NCBI RefSeq assembly: GCF_047495875.1
Contig: NC_092471.1
Coordinates: 19,051,001-19,115,000 of the forward strand
DNA from: Pithys albifrons albifrons
Lineage: Eukaryota; Chordata; Aves; Passeriformes; Thamnophilidae
Direction: 5' to 3'
DNA length: 64,000 bases
Both the position numbers and the translations under genes were made by a program. Below the pieces are notes generated by a model. The model was not told where the DNA came from and did no database searches. It saw only the letters and a list, made by a program, of their open reading frames with translations. Each line of letters begins with the position of its first letter. Position 1 is the first letter of the stretch. Of the stretch, positions 11,337 to 23,521 are shown piece after piece.

Positions 11337-14300
11337 CCCTGGCAAAGCTCTTCCACCGAGATGCCATTTAAGTCTTGTTTATACCTTGCTCACTCAGCCA
11401 GAGAGTTCACAACTAGAGAATAAGGGAGGCTTTGTACCTCCTTGCTCTGCTATGTTAAAAATTGATTTAGCATAATGGTTTCAAAGAGATTAAAATCCAA
11501 TTTTGTAAATCAAAGCAGGAACTGTACTGACTCACTTCTACAGCAGCAGAAAGGAACCTGCTGAATGCTGTAAAGGACAGTGGCAGCCCTGAGCCACTGT
11601 GAACACACCAAAGGGATGAACCAAACAAACCCACACTTTAATAAGCTGCAGTTTACTGAAGGCATCTGCTCTCCACATCACTAAGATGGGATTTTTATCT
11701 GGAGGAGAAGAGCAGGGAGCATCTGGGTCAGACACAGCTTCTCAGACAGCATTGTCCAGCTGTGCTGCTCAGTGTGGATGGGTACTCATGGCAGAAAAAA
11801 CATGAGATCCTTTCTCCTCCAGGTATTTATCATCACTCAGGATTCAGCATTGCAATAAACTTGATTTAGGGAGGAAAAAGAAGTAAACAAACACAAATGG
11901 GCAAAATAAGATACACTGAGACAAAACAAATGGGCTCTTGCACACATCCTAAGAACTCCAACATACAAATTACCTCCTTCAAGGAAAACACATTCCCTTT
12001 AATATACTGGATAAGCAGAAAGAGCTGTAAAGCAAAAAATCCACGTGTTCAGAACCATTTACAGTGAGTATCTTTGATGGTTACAGCAGCTTTTGAAGCC
12101 AAACACAGCCATAGTTGACAGAGGCTGATTCCAGCGGGCTGGAGCCGACGGGAGCTGCGACAGCCCAGCACTCAGCAGGTCTTTGCAACAAATTCCACAT
12201 CATTTCTTACAAGCAGCACAGAAATCCTCTCACTAATTCACATATGAACAAGCAATCTGAGCTTTAAAGAGCACCTGAAGCTCTACACAGGCATGGGATA
12301 AATTTTGCATATTCCAGCTCATGCAGTTCCACAGATGAGGTGGAGTCTGGTGGGTTTATTAATTTTGTTTGCTTTTAGAGGGAAGATATTGACATTTTCC
12401 CTGGCTTTCTTTTTAATGCAACAGTTAGCCTTGTTTTATGCTACTTATTCTCACCTAAATCAAGATCTCTGTGCTACTACCTGGGATGTTTCATGTGTAT
12501 CCACAGTCACCAGTTCCACCAAATCTACCCTATAAAATCTCCATGGAAAGAGGAGAACTTGTCCCAGGGACACATTTATGGAGGTCTGGAGCCACAGAAA
12601 TTGCAGACATGGAGAGAGCCCTCAGAACACAGACATTATCCCAAAGAATGTTTTAGAGCTGGGACCAGTGAGGAGGAGACATCGAGAAATTAAAGACCTT
12701 CACACACAGGACAGCACGGCCAGGGCTGGTGCAGGGGCAGTGCCAGACCCACACTGTGCCCTGGGATGCAGAAACTGGGGAAGTCCTGGCCAAGCCCAGA
12801 TCCCAGACAACAACTCTGAGATGTTTGAGACAAAGTGGGAGAAGTTCTTCACTCATCAACACATCCTCTTTTATTCTGTGCCCCTCAGAGCCATGGCAGC
12901 CAGGCACTGCCAGCTTTGCATCCTCCTAAACCACCTGGAAAAATCCTCCTTCCTCCTTGGCTGGCCAAAGGGGCACATGCCAGCCCCATGGTGGCTCTGC
13001 CAGCTCAGGGCCCCCTGGAAGGAGCCCCCCAGGCCCTGCAGGGACAGGTCTCCCAGCACAGCAGCTCTGCCAGCCCTGCCTGCCACCTGGCACGTGCCAC
13101 CAGAGCCCATCCCCACCATCCTGGTGTGGCTCAGCTAGGGATTAGGGAAGGGGAAAAGGAAGGAAGAAATTGTTCCTCCTTCTCCTGCTGACATGTGAAC
13201 CAAATACAAACATCCCTTAATTAGTAACACCCTCCAAATCCCCGGCAGCTGCAGTTTTGATGGGCATTTCATCTAATCCAGCAATTCTTTGCATGAAAAA
13301 CAGCCACCTTAGCCCCTCTTGGAGGATTATGGATTTCAGTGGATTCCTGTGGGTGCCAAGTTAACTCACTTGGAGCACCAGGCACAGTGAGCCAGTGGCA
13401 GGTCCCCAGGGAGCAGAAGAACTGCCTCAGCTCCAGCCAGGGCTCCCAGCCCAATCCCAGAATTTCATAACTTGCATGATCACACCAGTACAGCCAGGAA
13501 TAAAAAAGTCTCTTTTTTTTTCCCCTGAAGAACTGTAGAGGAATATTTTGGAAAGGCTGCCTCAATGTTTGTCTGTCTCTCTTTCCCTCCCTCATCACCA
13601 TAATCATCATCATCATCATCATCATCATGGAGAACCTTCCCCACACAGCAGCACCTCCCACCTTCCAAGGTTGCTTTTCCCTCAGTGAAGTTAGAGGGAA
13701 AATGGTGGGTTGTTTTTTCAAGGAGAAGATGATCTCCCACTGAGAACTCCATGGCTTTCCCAGCTTCCAGGAGGGATCCCTGAGGGAGCCATTGGCTGCC
13801 AGAGACCCAGGACAGCCCAGAGATCCTGGCCCAGAGATCCTCATGGATGAGGAGCCAGGAAAAGGTACTGTACTCAGAGCTGGCCTGAAGCGAGGAATTA
13901 ATGCAAATGAGAAAAATGAATATTTAAATAAAACATTTATTAAGCCCAGATTAACTCTGTCAATCACTTCTCACGCTTGTTTTGCCGTGCCCACATTCGG
14001 AGGGGCTGCACAATAACCAGTTTCGGTTTTTCCAGGGTATTTTTAGTTCTGTATTTAGAAGTGCAGCTTCCTCAAAGATTTTTTTTTTTTATTTAAAAAT
14101 TAAGTGCATTTCCTTGTGCAAAGGAGAACAAATTGCTACTTAAACTTTCTCCTATTGTCTATTTGCCTGCAATTTCCACCTCATTTACAGCCTTTTTGTG
14201 TCTGCCCTTTTGTTTAGTTTTTACCTTTGACATTCTCTTAATTTCTCTTCAGAGATACCTGACACCTTTACATTAAACTCACAATACACATAATTCTGAG

Positions 14301-14756
14301 TTTTTGGAGAAGGGCTGCTCAGCAGCAGCTGCAGCTCCCAGCCAGGCTGAGAACCCTCATGTCTGTCAAGTGGGGCCATTTGGAAAATCATTTCCAAAAT
14401 GAGGTTTTATTTCTCACCTCCAAAATTTGTAGGGAGGGCAAGGAGCACTGGCACACCATGCTGGGCTGAGCCTGGCTGGGCACCAGGTGCCCACCAAAGC
14501 TGCTCCATCCCTGCCCTCCTCAGCTGGACATGGGAGAAGGAATACAAGGAAAGGCTCCTGGGCTGAGGTAACGACAGGGAGAGATCACTCAGCAATTCCT
14601 GTCATGGGCAAAACCGACTCAACTTGGGGTAATTCATTTACTATCAGTTAAATCAGAGTAATGAGAAATAAAAGCTACATCTGAAAAACACCTTTCCCCC
14701 ACCCATCTCCTCTTCCCAAGCTCACCCTCACACCCAATCCCTCCATCTGTTTTGGG
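11337..14756. other. Long non-repetitive stretch, parts CNE-like
   Basis: No exon, CR1 or LTR is recognised. 13900-14050 has an octamer-like ATGCAAAT near 13905, then ATATTTAAATAAAACATTTA and a TCAATCA core, a texture seen in conserved developmental enhancers. A (CAT)n microsatellite lies at 13603-13628. The open frame 13269-13967 (minus) runs through that microsatellite, giving a poly-methionine run, and is not credible as a gene. Confidence 0.35.
13603..13628. repeat. (ATC)n trinucleotide microsatellite
   Basis: An imperfect start, ATAATC, is followed by about eight uninterrupted ATC repeats. It is too short for a structural role to be inferred, but likely polymorphic. Confidence 0.9.
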
Positions 14757-15905
14757 GCAGGGCAGGGCAGGGGGTGTGAGCAGCTCCCAGGGATGCTGCA
14801 GCTGGGACAGGCAGGGCAGGGCACGGGGTGTGAGCAGCTCCCAGGGATGCTGCAGCTGGGGCAGGGCAGGGCAGGGCAGGGCAGGGCAGGGGGTGTGAGC
14901 AGCTCCCAGGGATGCTGCAGCTGGGACAGGGCAGGGCAGGGCAGGGCAGGGGGTGTGAGCAGCTCCCAGGGATGCTGCAGCTGGGGCAGGCAGGGCAGGG
15001 CAGGGCAGGGGGTGTGAGCAGCTCCCAGGGATGCTGCAGCTGGGACAGGGCAGGGCAGGGCAGGGGGTGTGAGCAGCTCCCAGGGATGCTGCAGCTGGGA
15101 CAGGGCAGGGCAGGGCAGGGAAGGGCAGGGCAGGGGTCTGTGAGCAGCTCCCAGGGATGCTGCAGCTGGGACAGGCAGGGCAGGGCAGGGCAGGGCAGGG
15201 GGTGTGAGCAGCTCCCAGGGATGCTGCAGGTGGGGCAGGCAGGGCAGGGGTCTGTGTGCAGCTCCCAGGGATGCTGCAGGTGGGGGCAGGCAGGGCAGGG
15301 GGTGTGAGCAGCTCCCAGGGATGCTGCAGGTGGGGCAGGCAGGGCAGGGGGTGTGAGCAGCTCCCAGGGATGCTGCAGGTGGGGCAGGCAGGGCAGGGGT
15401 CTGTGTGCAGCTCCCAGGGATGCTGCAGCTGGGGGCAGGCAGGGCAGGGGTCTGTGTGCAGCTCCAAGGGATGCTGCAGGTGGGGCAGGCAGGGCAGGGG
15501 TCTGTGTGCAGCTCCCAGGGATGCTGCAGGTGGGGCAGGGCAGGGCAGGGGTCTGTGTGCAGCTCCCAGGGATGTTGCAGCTGGGGCAGGCAGGGCAGGG
15601 CAGAGGGGTGTGTGCAGCTCCCAGGGATGCTGCAGCTGGGGCAGGGCAGGGCAGGGCAGAGGGGTGTGTGCAACTCCCAGGGATGCTGCAGGTGAGGCAG
15701 GCAGGGCAGGGCAGGGAGTGTGAGCAGCTCCCAGGGATGCTGCAGGTGGGGCAGGCAGGGCAGGGGGTGTGAGCAGCTCCCAGGGATGCTGCAGGTGGGG
15801 CAGGGCAGGGCAGGGGTCTGTGTGCAGCTCCCAGGGATGCTGCAGCTGGGGCAGGCAGGGCAGGGGTCTGTGTGCAGCTCCCAGGGATGCTGCAGCTGGA
15901 GCAGC
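14757..15905. repeat. G-rich minisatellite, 21 units with nested GGCAG pentamers
   Basis: Each unit carries the constant block GCAGCTCCCAGGGATGCTGC followed by a variable run of (GGCAG/GGGCAGG)n and either GGTGTGA or GTCTGTGT. I count 21 constant blocks between 14781 and 15885. Unit length varies from about 48 to 69 bp, mostly through the number of GGCAG pentamers, so there are two nested levels of repetition. Left-hand units favour the 'gtgagcagctc' form with long pentamer runs, and right-hand units favour 'gtgtgcagctc' with short runs. Runs such as GGGCAGGGCAGGGCAGGG meet the G-quadruplex pattern. Frames of 400-500 codons on the minus strand (14634-16177) are only translations of the array. 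Confidence 0.95.
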
Positions 15906-17109
15906 TGCCCAGCACAGCACACCAAGCAGTGGCACCCCCACTGCCACTGGCACAGCAAAGGAGGATGGCCATGAACCACCCATGACTGCCTGAGCTCCAA
16001 GGCTATGCAAAGACATCCCTTCACCTTCATCACTGCCCCGTTCCCCTCCTCCTCCTCCCAGTTGCTTCTTAAAACCACTTCAGTGCCTCCCCACTGCACA
16101 TGTCCAGGGGTGCCTCCTGCCCAGCTCCTCACTGGATTTTGGGAAGCAGGAGCTCTACAACGACCCAAGGGTCTCAATCTCCTTCAGAACTGCCACAGAT
16201 TGAAAGAGTCAACCAATCAGTAGCACTGAGTGGGGATACAACCCTGTCTCAGGACGACTCCCATCAGCAGAGATCCCACTCATCTCTCCCCTGTGTCCAT
16301 TGAGATCCACAACCACCAGCCATGCAAATCCCACCATCTCCTGCAGCCCAGCCACTCCAGGGCAGGGGTGGGAGAGGATCCACCCCAGCAGGTCCCTGCC
16401 CAGCAGATTTTCCTTCCAGCCACTCCTTCCCAAGGCCCCTCCGGGTGTGCAGAGGATGCTCAGCAGCTCCCCCTGCAGCTCCCCAGTCAGACACGGGCAC
16501 ACCAAACCCTCCTGGTCCTTTTCAATCGCAGTTTCCTTTCAACGAGTGTTCCAGTTCAGTCCTGCTGATCACAATAGGGTTCTAATATAATGCTGTCAGT
16601 GGAAGGAACGAGAGTCCCCTCCACCTCAGCATCTCCTGGAGCCCGTGGAAGTGGAGTGGTCCTCAGGAACAGGATAAACTCTGAATGGTTATTCTGAAAG
16701 CACCGAGCCCATCACCCTCAGTGGATCAGTCGCTCTGCCCTCGCTAATGCTTCCATTTTGTTTGCTGAATAAAGTGAAATGAGTTTTCCCCTAAATGTTT
16801 GCTCCCTCTCTCTCTCCAAGCACTCCTTTGCTCTTGCCTTCTCCCCTCCTGATCTCAAACCACACCAGCTGTTCAGTTTTGCTCCCCAGGCAGAACAATC
16901 TGTTTCCCTTTAATAAGAATAAAGGGCTGGGGAGGGGAACAAGCAAACAAAAAATCCAAACACTCAAACCCAAGGACAGTCAAGAACTGGCATCTCCATC
17001 AAACCCACTGGCATGACAGGAACATCAAAAATCAATCCAACAAGAAGACTCTTAACCATGAAAACATACATTTCCCAGAATTTTTGCCATCTCCCAAGGC
17101 TGAAGGATT
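15906..17109. other. No gene recognised
   Basis: Mixed-composition single-copy DNA. Short frames around 16200-16590 overlap on both strands and have no recognisable domain. Nothing else can be assigned. Confidence 0.4.
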
Positions 17110-17400
17110 TCATAAAATTATAAAATAGCCTGGGTTGGAAGGGACCTGACAGACATCCCAACCCCTGCCATAGGCAGGGACACCTTCCACTGTCCCAGGT
17201 TGCTCCAAGCCCTGTCCAACCTGGCCTTGGACACTCCCAGGGATGGGGCAGCCACAGCTTCTCTGGGCAACCTGTGCCAGGGCCTGCCTACCCTCCCAGG
17301 GAAGGATTCCTTATCTTCCATCTTGCCCTGTCCTCTGACAGTTGGAAGCCATTCCCTCTGGTCCTGTCACTCCATGTCCTTGTCCAAAGTCTCTGTCCAG
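17110..17400 (-). mobile_element. CR1: CR1 LINE 3' region, minus strand
   Basis: On plus it reads the inverted CR1 3' end: 'gcctgggttggaagggacct', the 'ccataggcagggacaccttcc' box, 'ggttgctccaagccctgtcc', 'ggatggggcagccacagctt' and 'cattccctctggtcctgtca'. It is 5'-truncated, non-coding and moderately diverged. Confidence 0.9.
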
Positions 17401-17937
17401 TGTTTCTTGCCTTCTCCCAGCACTCAGGAGTGAGGATAAAGCCCTGTGTGCTGTGGGCAGCACAGCTGCCCCTTCCCCAACCCCACATTTCCTCCTGGAG
17501 AGGCCACCAGAGCGACAGGTTGGAAATTCCGAGTGCGCTGAGAGTTGATTTTCATCTACTTTGTTAAATTTCTGCTAATTGCTTTTAAGGCACTTCCTCC
17601 GCCAGCGCCTTCAGAGCTTAATTCCTCCTGGGCATTCACTCAAGAGTTTCCCTAAGTACAGCAGGAAAATGAAATCCAACCATATGTTGGTGATGTAATC
17701 ACTCATGGCCCCTGGAACAAACAGAGCAGGGCTTTTTCTTGGGGGGGTTGGTTCTTTTGTGACCAAAGGCCATCATCAAATTGTGTAAATTGATGAAAAC
17801 TGAGCAGAAGAAACTGCAGTCCTATAAATACTATGAAGCAGCAAGGCTGGGTGTGATGTCATGCAGTTCAGTATTTTATAATTAGAACATTCCAAAGTAC
17901 AGTGGAAAGACTCTGAACTGACATACTTGGGCTGAAG
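17401..17937. other. Single-copy DNA, possibly conserved
   Basis: 17540-17700 is complex AT-rich sequence with TAATT/ATTG cores and no repeat. It resembles a conserved non-coding element in texture only. No exon is seen. Confidence 0.3.
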
Positions 17938-18116
17938 TTGGCTCAGGTTGCCCAGAGAAGCTGTGGCTGCCCCATCCCTGGAAGTGTCCAAGGCCAGGTT
18001 GGATGGGGCTTGGAGCAACCTGGGCTGGTGAAAGGTGTCCCTGCCCATGGCAGGGGATGGCACTGGATGACCTTTAAGGTTCCTCCCAACCCAAACCAGT
18101 CTGTGATTCTGTGAAG
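17938..18116 (+). mobile_element. CR1: CR1 LINE 3' end, short
   Basis: The last about 180 bp of CR1 on plus: 'ggttgcccagagaagctgtg', 'tggaagtgtccaaggccagg', 'ggtgtccctgcccatggcag', 'cactggatgacctttaaggt', and a terminal GTGATTCTGTGA. It is heavily 5'-truncated. Fragments of this size are typical of CR1 retrotransposition. Confidence 0.9.
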
Positions 18117-20378
18117 TTTTAATAAAGTTCAACACCACCTTCCCTGGTTTAGACTGAGAGAATTTGTCACCACAACCCAAGAAACTTCCCATCATGTTCA
18201 GTCATCAGCAAGCTCCAGCCAGCACAAATTAAGGCATTACTGCTGCTTTACTCTCCAACAAGAAGGATGGAAGATCCATAACTCCCAAACAATATTATGC
18301 ACAGCACACACTTTTCATCATTGCACATTAATAGATTGGGGAGTGAAAGTTGGAGGGGTGGTGTTACATGTCAAAATTAATTATAATGCCAATAAGCTGA
18401 AATTCAACAGGGAAGATCAGGTTGACTAAATTATTGTGTTGAGTTATCAGCACTGAAAAATCAACTGCAAGAGGCTGTAGCCTTTGGCTGCAAATCCAAA
18501 GGTAGGTTGGAAAATAATGAGAAGTAAAAAAAAAAAAAAATCCCAGCCCAACCCATCGCAGGGGATTTTAAGTGCCTGAGAGCAGTTCCACCTTAGGCTG
18601 AATTTATCTGTGATATAATTTTGTATTACAGCTGTTGGAGACATCAACTGGATCTTAACTTTTCATCACAGGTTTACTAAAATTTGGGACCAGTGGCCAC
18701 AAATGATGTCAGTTCAGGTAAATCAGACTATTTGCTTCCTTTGGGCTGTAAAGCCAGGGAGGAAATTCCAGCTCTGTTTCTCAGTGCCTTTCCAGATGAG
18801 GCACCTCCAGCATCCCTAAGGACAAGGAAATGGAGACCATAAATTCCACCTGTGCTGAAAACAGGCCAGTTGGCAACTTTAGAATACCATGATTAATATA
18901 ACATTGCTCAATCAAAACCACAACCAAAAGGAAAACCCCAAACAACCCCAAACTGTACAAGCAGAGCCTCCCAAACCCCACAGCATTTAAGCATTCCTTG
19001 TCTTCCTGAGAGCTGAGTACAAAGGAAAATATTACTGTGTACAAGGACCAGAACAAGCAAATACCACATTTAATTCCTCCAGAGTCAATTAAATGCTAAC
19101 AATAAACTACAGTCCGAGTTAAGGCTGGACAAAAGGATTAAGGAATGAGGGAGGGCTTATTTATAAACATACAAACAAAAACCTGGTTAAGAAGAAGTAG
19201 AGGAATTAATAAAAGATAAAAAAGAATGATTCCAATATGACTAAGAAGGGGAATTCCTTTATTAAATTTGTCTTCAAAAGTAAATTAAGAAAAGATGCCT
19301 GTGCAATCAGTGATGGTGAGTTTATAAAAATAGCTTCTACTGAAGGAGGGGAAAAGGGAGTATCTGGAAAATGCAGACATGTGCCAAATCACTCAATCTG
19401 TGCAATCAGCCAACGACATCAAGTGTTGTTATTTGTGAAGAAGTATTTTTTTAAAAGGGAAATTCATCCAATTCCTTCAAAACAGAAGTCTAATACCTAA
19501 TTCTGCAAATCACTTAAATGGATGGATGCAATTAAGTTCTATTCCCAGCAAAAGAATGGGGAAAAAGCTCAGGGAAAGGTATCTCTTGCAGAGAGCAGCT
19601 CAGCAAGCTGCAAGCAGAGCCTTGCAGAGAGCACCTTGTTAGGCACAGTCAGTTTGTTAGCACAAACTATTTATTTAGGGAAAAGAAGAAAGGAAGTGCC
19701 ATGTGGATTTATAGGAGCATTTTCCAGAGTCAAGGCTAAAATTAAAGGCAATAATCCTGCAAAAAACCTGAGCAGCCTCAATTCTCCCAACTTTAGAAGG
19801 GATTAGGATTTAGCACCTGCAAGGCCAACTGGAAACAAAGGAGTTGGGGGAAACAGCCAAGGGATCACACGGATCTGTGTTAGATTTAATTGTAACAGCT
19901 TTGGTAATGATGTGGGAGAGCAAAGAATACACTTTATTAGGTTTGTGGTGAAATGCTTTGCAGGACTCAACAGGAAAAATCAACATATACAAAGGAAATA
20001 TTGCTTTGATTGACTGGGCCATCAGAAATTTGGAAGGGTGTCTCACTTCACACAGGATCACCTTGTCCACAGCATCCAAAGAAGAAAATTCCCTGTCCTC
20101 TGCAGGAGGCTCTCCCAAACCTGCCAGACCTGAAAGGGGATGTGAAAATCAGGGGAGGATTTTTCCATTTGAAACAAATAAAACCAGTGCTGAAGTGATG
20201 ATGCCTCACCAAACCACAGCCATGTTGGGAATGCAACAGGGACCTGGAAAGGCACAGGGGAAGCAGCTGAGGATGGAATTGCAGAAGGATGTGGCAGCTA
20301 AAAGGACAGTTTGGTTTCAGAGAACACACAGAAACGTGTATCACGTAGCGGGATGTTCCTGTCTCCTCTCTCTCCAGA
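18117..20378. other. AT-rich single-copy DNA
   Basis: A poly-A run lies at about 18526-18540. No exon, CR1 or LTR is recognisable. Short plus-strand frames at 19237-19500 and 19958-20383 have no recognisable domain and look like chance. Confidence 0.35.
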
Positions 20379-20580
20379 TGTAATTAATCCATAAATGAAA
20401 TAATGTATTCACTTCTGGACACCTCATTACCAGAAAGACATTGACAAATCGAGCAGAGCACAAAGAAAACAACTCAAATGTTTTAAGGGATGGAAGGGGA
20501 AAATTTCTGTGGGGAGATCAAAAGATTCAAACACATCCAGCTCAGTCAGACAAGATGGGGATGGGGATGTTTGAAAGGTG
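20379..20580 (+). mobile_element. Possible ancient, decayed CR1 internal fragment
   Basis: The stretch 'cacttctggacacctcatta', 'cagaaagacattgacaaa' and 'agcagagcacaaagaaaaca' resembles the CR1 ORF2 segment 'ttctgg..ccccactaccagaaggacattga...gtccagagaagggcaac'. It is far more diverged than the other copies in the window. If real, it belongs to an old CR1 lineage. A profile search would decide. Confidence 0.4.
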
Positions 20581-23521
20581 GAAACATCAAGCAGAAAAAC
20601 CAGCATGGGGGGCCATTAGGAGGCAAAATGGAATCAAGTTATAGAAAGGGAAAACTTAAGATGACAATCTTGTTGTTCTGTTAGTTAAGCTCGAGGGATG
20701 CAGTAAATGTTCACCAGAGAACCAGTCCAGACTCATGTTAGACACTGATCCAAAATCCAATCATGGACTTCACATTAACTTATTTAAGGATCTGGACCAA
20801 CTTAATCAAACAAAATAAAGGAGTATTTGCATTGCTGCCCCAAACAAGATCAAAGCCAAAGGACTCATTCCTGCCCTCCCTTGTTCTCCCAGAACTGGAG
20901 TGGGTTTCTAATGGTAACAAACAGTGTAAAGACACAAAATGGGGGTGGGAAATATGTTAGACCTGCTTTAAACAATCTAAACTGCTCTTACACCCCCTGC
21001 CAGTGCCACAAACCTTTCCCAAGCAAACACTGTCTCCCAGCCATCAGACTTTGCCCAAGGAGATCCTGTCAGGTCAGATTAAGCCTCTCTATCAGGACAT
21101 GTTCAATACCAACACCTTCCTCCTCTTCTGCTCACCACACAGTATACAAACTAACTGAAATCAACCTTATATTGAAAGAAGATAATTAAAAAATTACATT
21201 AGGCCAGATGCAAGCCTACAGCATCTTTTAATGACCCCTGTCATTAAAGTCAGACTGGCACTTGGGAGCTGTGCCCCATCCAGCAGGTTGTTACCTGAAG
21301 GACTAAACCATGGGATTTTCTTTAAAGAAGAGTCCTTTAGAGTGGCAAGCAGGCAAAAAACCCCAACAAATCACAAAACCAAAATGAAAATAATCCACCC
21401 AGCTTGATAGGAAGACCCACACCAAGTACATCTAATGTCACCCTGCCCTCTGCCCCAGCAACAAGTCTCATCCAGGCAACACTTTTCCAACACCAAAGTG
21501 TGCTGTCAGGATGTCCTTGGCACGTGTTTCTGCAGCCAGAAGCACTGAGAACATGAGATGTGTTTCTCCTCCCTGCAGAATGGACAGAGAGCAGCTCCTC
21601 ATCCAGCCTGCCAGAGAACCAGGGGCCTGGACTGAGCTGACAGACACGCAGCCATAAAACACCTCTGAGTTCCTATTTCCCTTTATTTGCATTCCTAGGA
21701 ACTTCAATAAAAGGTTAAACTGCAAAAGGAGAATCTGCAGACAGGTCCTGCACTGGCTCTCCCCTGGTGCCTGCACAGGGCTGGGCACAGCTGGGTCTCA
21801 GCCTGGGCACAGTTGGGTCTCAGCCTGGGCTGCCCACGCCCCATGCCCAGCAGCTCTCTGCTCTCTCTTTTTCCCCATCGTTCTGAAGGAGAACAAGAGG
21901 AGTCTCTGCAGAGGTTGGCAGCGTGTGCTGCCCAGGCACTGCCTCATTACCATGACAAAGGGAGGTTTGAACATCCCTCAGCAAAGCGATGGCTCCCTGC
22001 TCCAATCCCACTGAAAACCTGGCAGTGAGCATCTCCAGCTCCTGATATCCTGTTTGCTCAGGCAGAGGAACAGGAGCAAACACATCTAGGACCCCTTGCA
22101 GTTTCTCATGGAATTGCCTTTTCATCTCCAGGATTCTCCCAGCCTCGCAGCCACAGTCCTGTGTCCACCATCTGCAGTCCCTCTGGTGGCTCACAATAAG
22201 GACACGAACTTCTCCATCAGTTCTGCCCTTCCCAAAGCACTACAAGGAGGGCTGGCAACATCTCACCACGTGAAAATGTCACTGTTTGTTGCTTGCTGAG
22301 GCAGGATTCACAGCGAGCCTGAGCCAAGCAGCTTGTTTCACACCTTCCCATTCCAGGGGAACAGTGTTCTCCTCTGGAAAGCACGTCCCAGACGCTGCAG
22401 TAACACAGACACAGATCTGCCAATCAACAAGGAAGGCAAAGCTGGGAAAGCTTCCCAGGGGAAAGCAGTTGCTTCTCAGGACAGAATGGCCAGCTGAACA
22501 CCCCCAGGCTGCTCCCTGCACTGTCCCTGCCCAGCACTGCCCCACCACCAGCCTGCAAAGGGCATCACAGTGTGCACAGCAGTGACAGCAGCGCAGCAGA
22601 GGGGCAAGTCCTGCAAAAGAAGGGGATTTTGGCAGGTGTATTATGATACCTCAGGCTAATCTCCATCTGAAAACATGGACATTCTGCTAAAGCATCACCC
22701 AACAGAGTCAGCCAGAACCAAGTGCTGTGGTTGGCAGAACATCCAGGGAGTCTTCAGAGGGCACATTCCTGCTGGGAAGGTAACCCCAGGTGATGTGAGG
22801 CCACTGTGCTGAGGCTCAGGGGTTCTGATGGTCCAGGAGCCTGGTTAAACTGCACCAATCTGCAGCCAACACAGTGCAGGCACTGCAGTTCCCTGACTTT
22901 CCAGCCCTGAAGTCCAGGCAGGTTCTTTCAGCTGGGCTAATTTAAAAAAAACATCGGACAACACCTTCAGATCTCCAGACTTCCAAAGTAGGATCTGCAC
23001 CAGACAGGATTTCAGCAGGAAAACAAACATCCTGCTCCCAGTGCTCTGTAAGGATTCTGCCCCACCACACTTTCTGCCACCATGTGCATGTCACATCAGT
23101 GTCTACAAAGGCTCTCATTGTCTCCCATGCTGCACCAGAATGAAGTTCACGGGCCATGTGAACCCAAAGTTACTCCCCTGTTTGCCCATGCCCAGCTCAG
23201 AGGGAGCAGTCTGCACACTCTGGGGCTGTGTCCACTGTTGATCCTTCAGTACAGCCTATGAAATGCCATCTCCTTACTCCAGAAGATCTCCACAGTCATT
23301 TCCAGCCGTACCTCAGAAGGTCCCACAGCCTCTCTGGGCACCTCACTGTGCAAAGCTTCACCTCCTGTCACACAGGTCCACAGAGACATCCTGAGCTGGA
23401 AAAGGCTCCATTACACGTGGTACCTGTGCTTCTTCCCAGTGTTGTTTCAGGATACTCCAGCTGTGAGGGAGGATTTTGCAGAGGGTTTCTGTGACTGCAT
23501 CTGGGTACCCACAGTGCAGGC
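20581..23521. other. No gene recognised; one short tandem duplication
   Basis: At 21781-21832 a 22-bp sequence (CTGGGCACAGCTGGGTCTCA plus GC) is repeated about 2.3 times. Otherwise this is single-copy DNA without a recognisable exon or interspersed repeat. Confidence 0.4.

Noticed and set aside
13269..13967. 232-codon minus frame with a poly-methionine run
   Set aside because: The run is the (ATC)n microsatellite, and the rest has no family features.
14634..16177. 460- and 500-codon minus-strand frames, proline/cysteine-rich repeats
   Set aside because: They coincide with the G-rich minisatellite. All three frames are open, which shows lack of stops in the unit and not coding selection.
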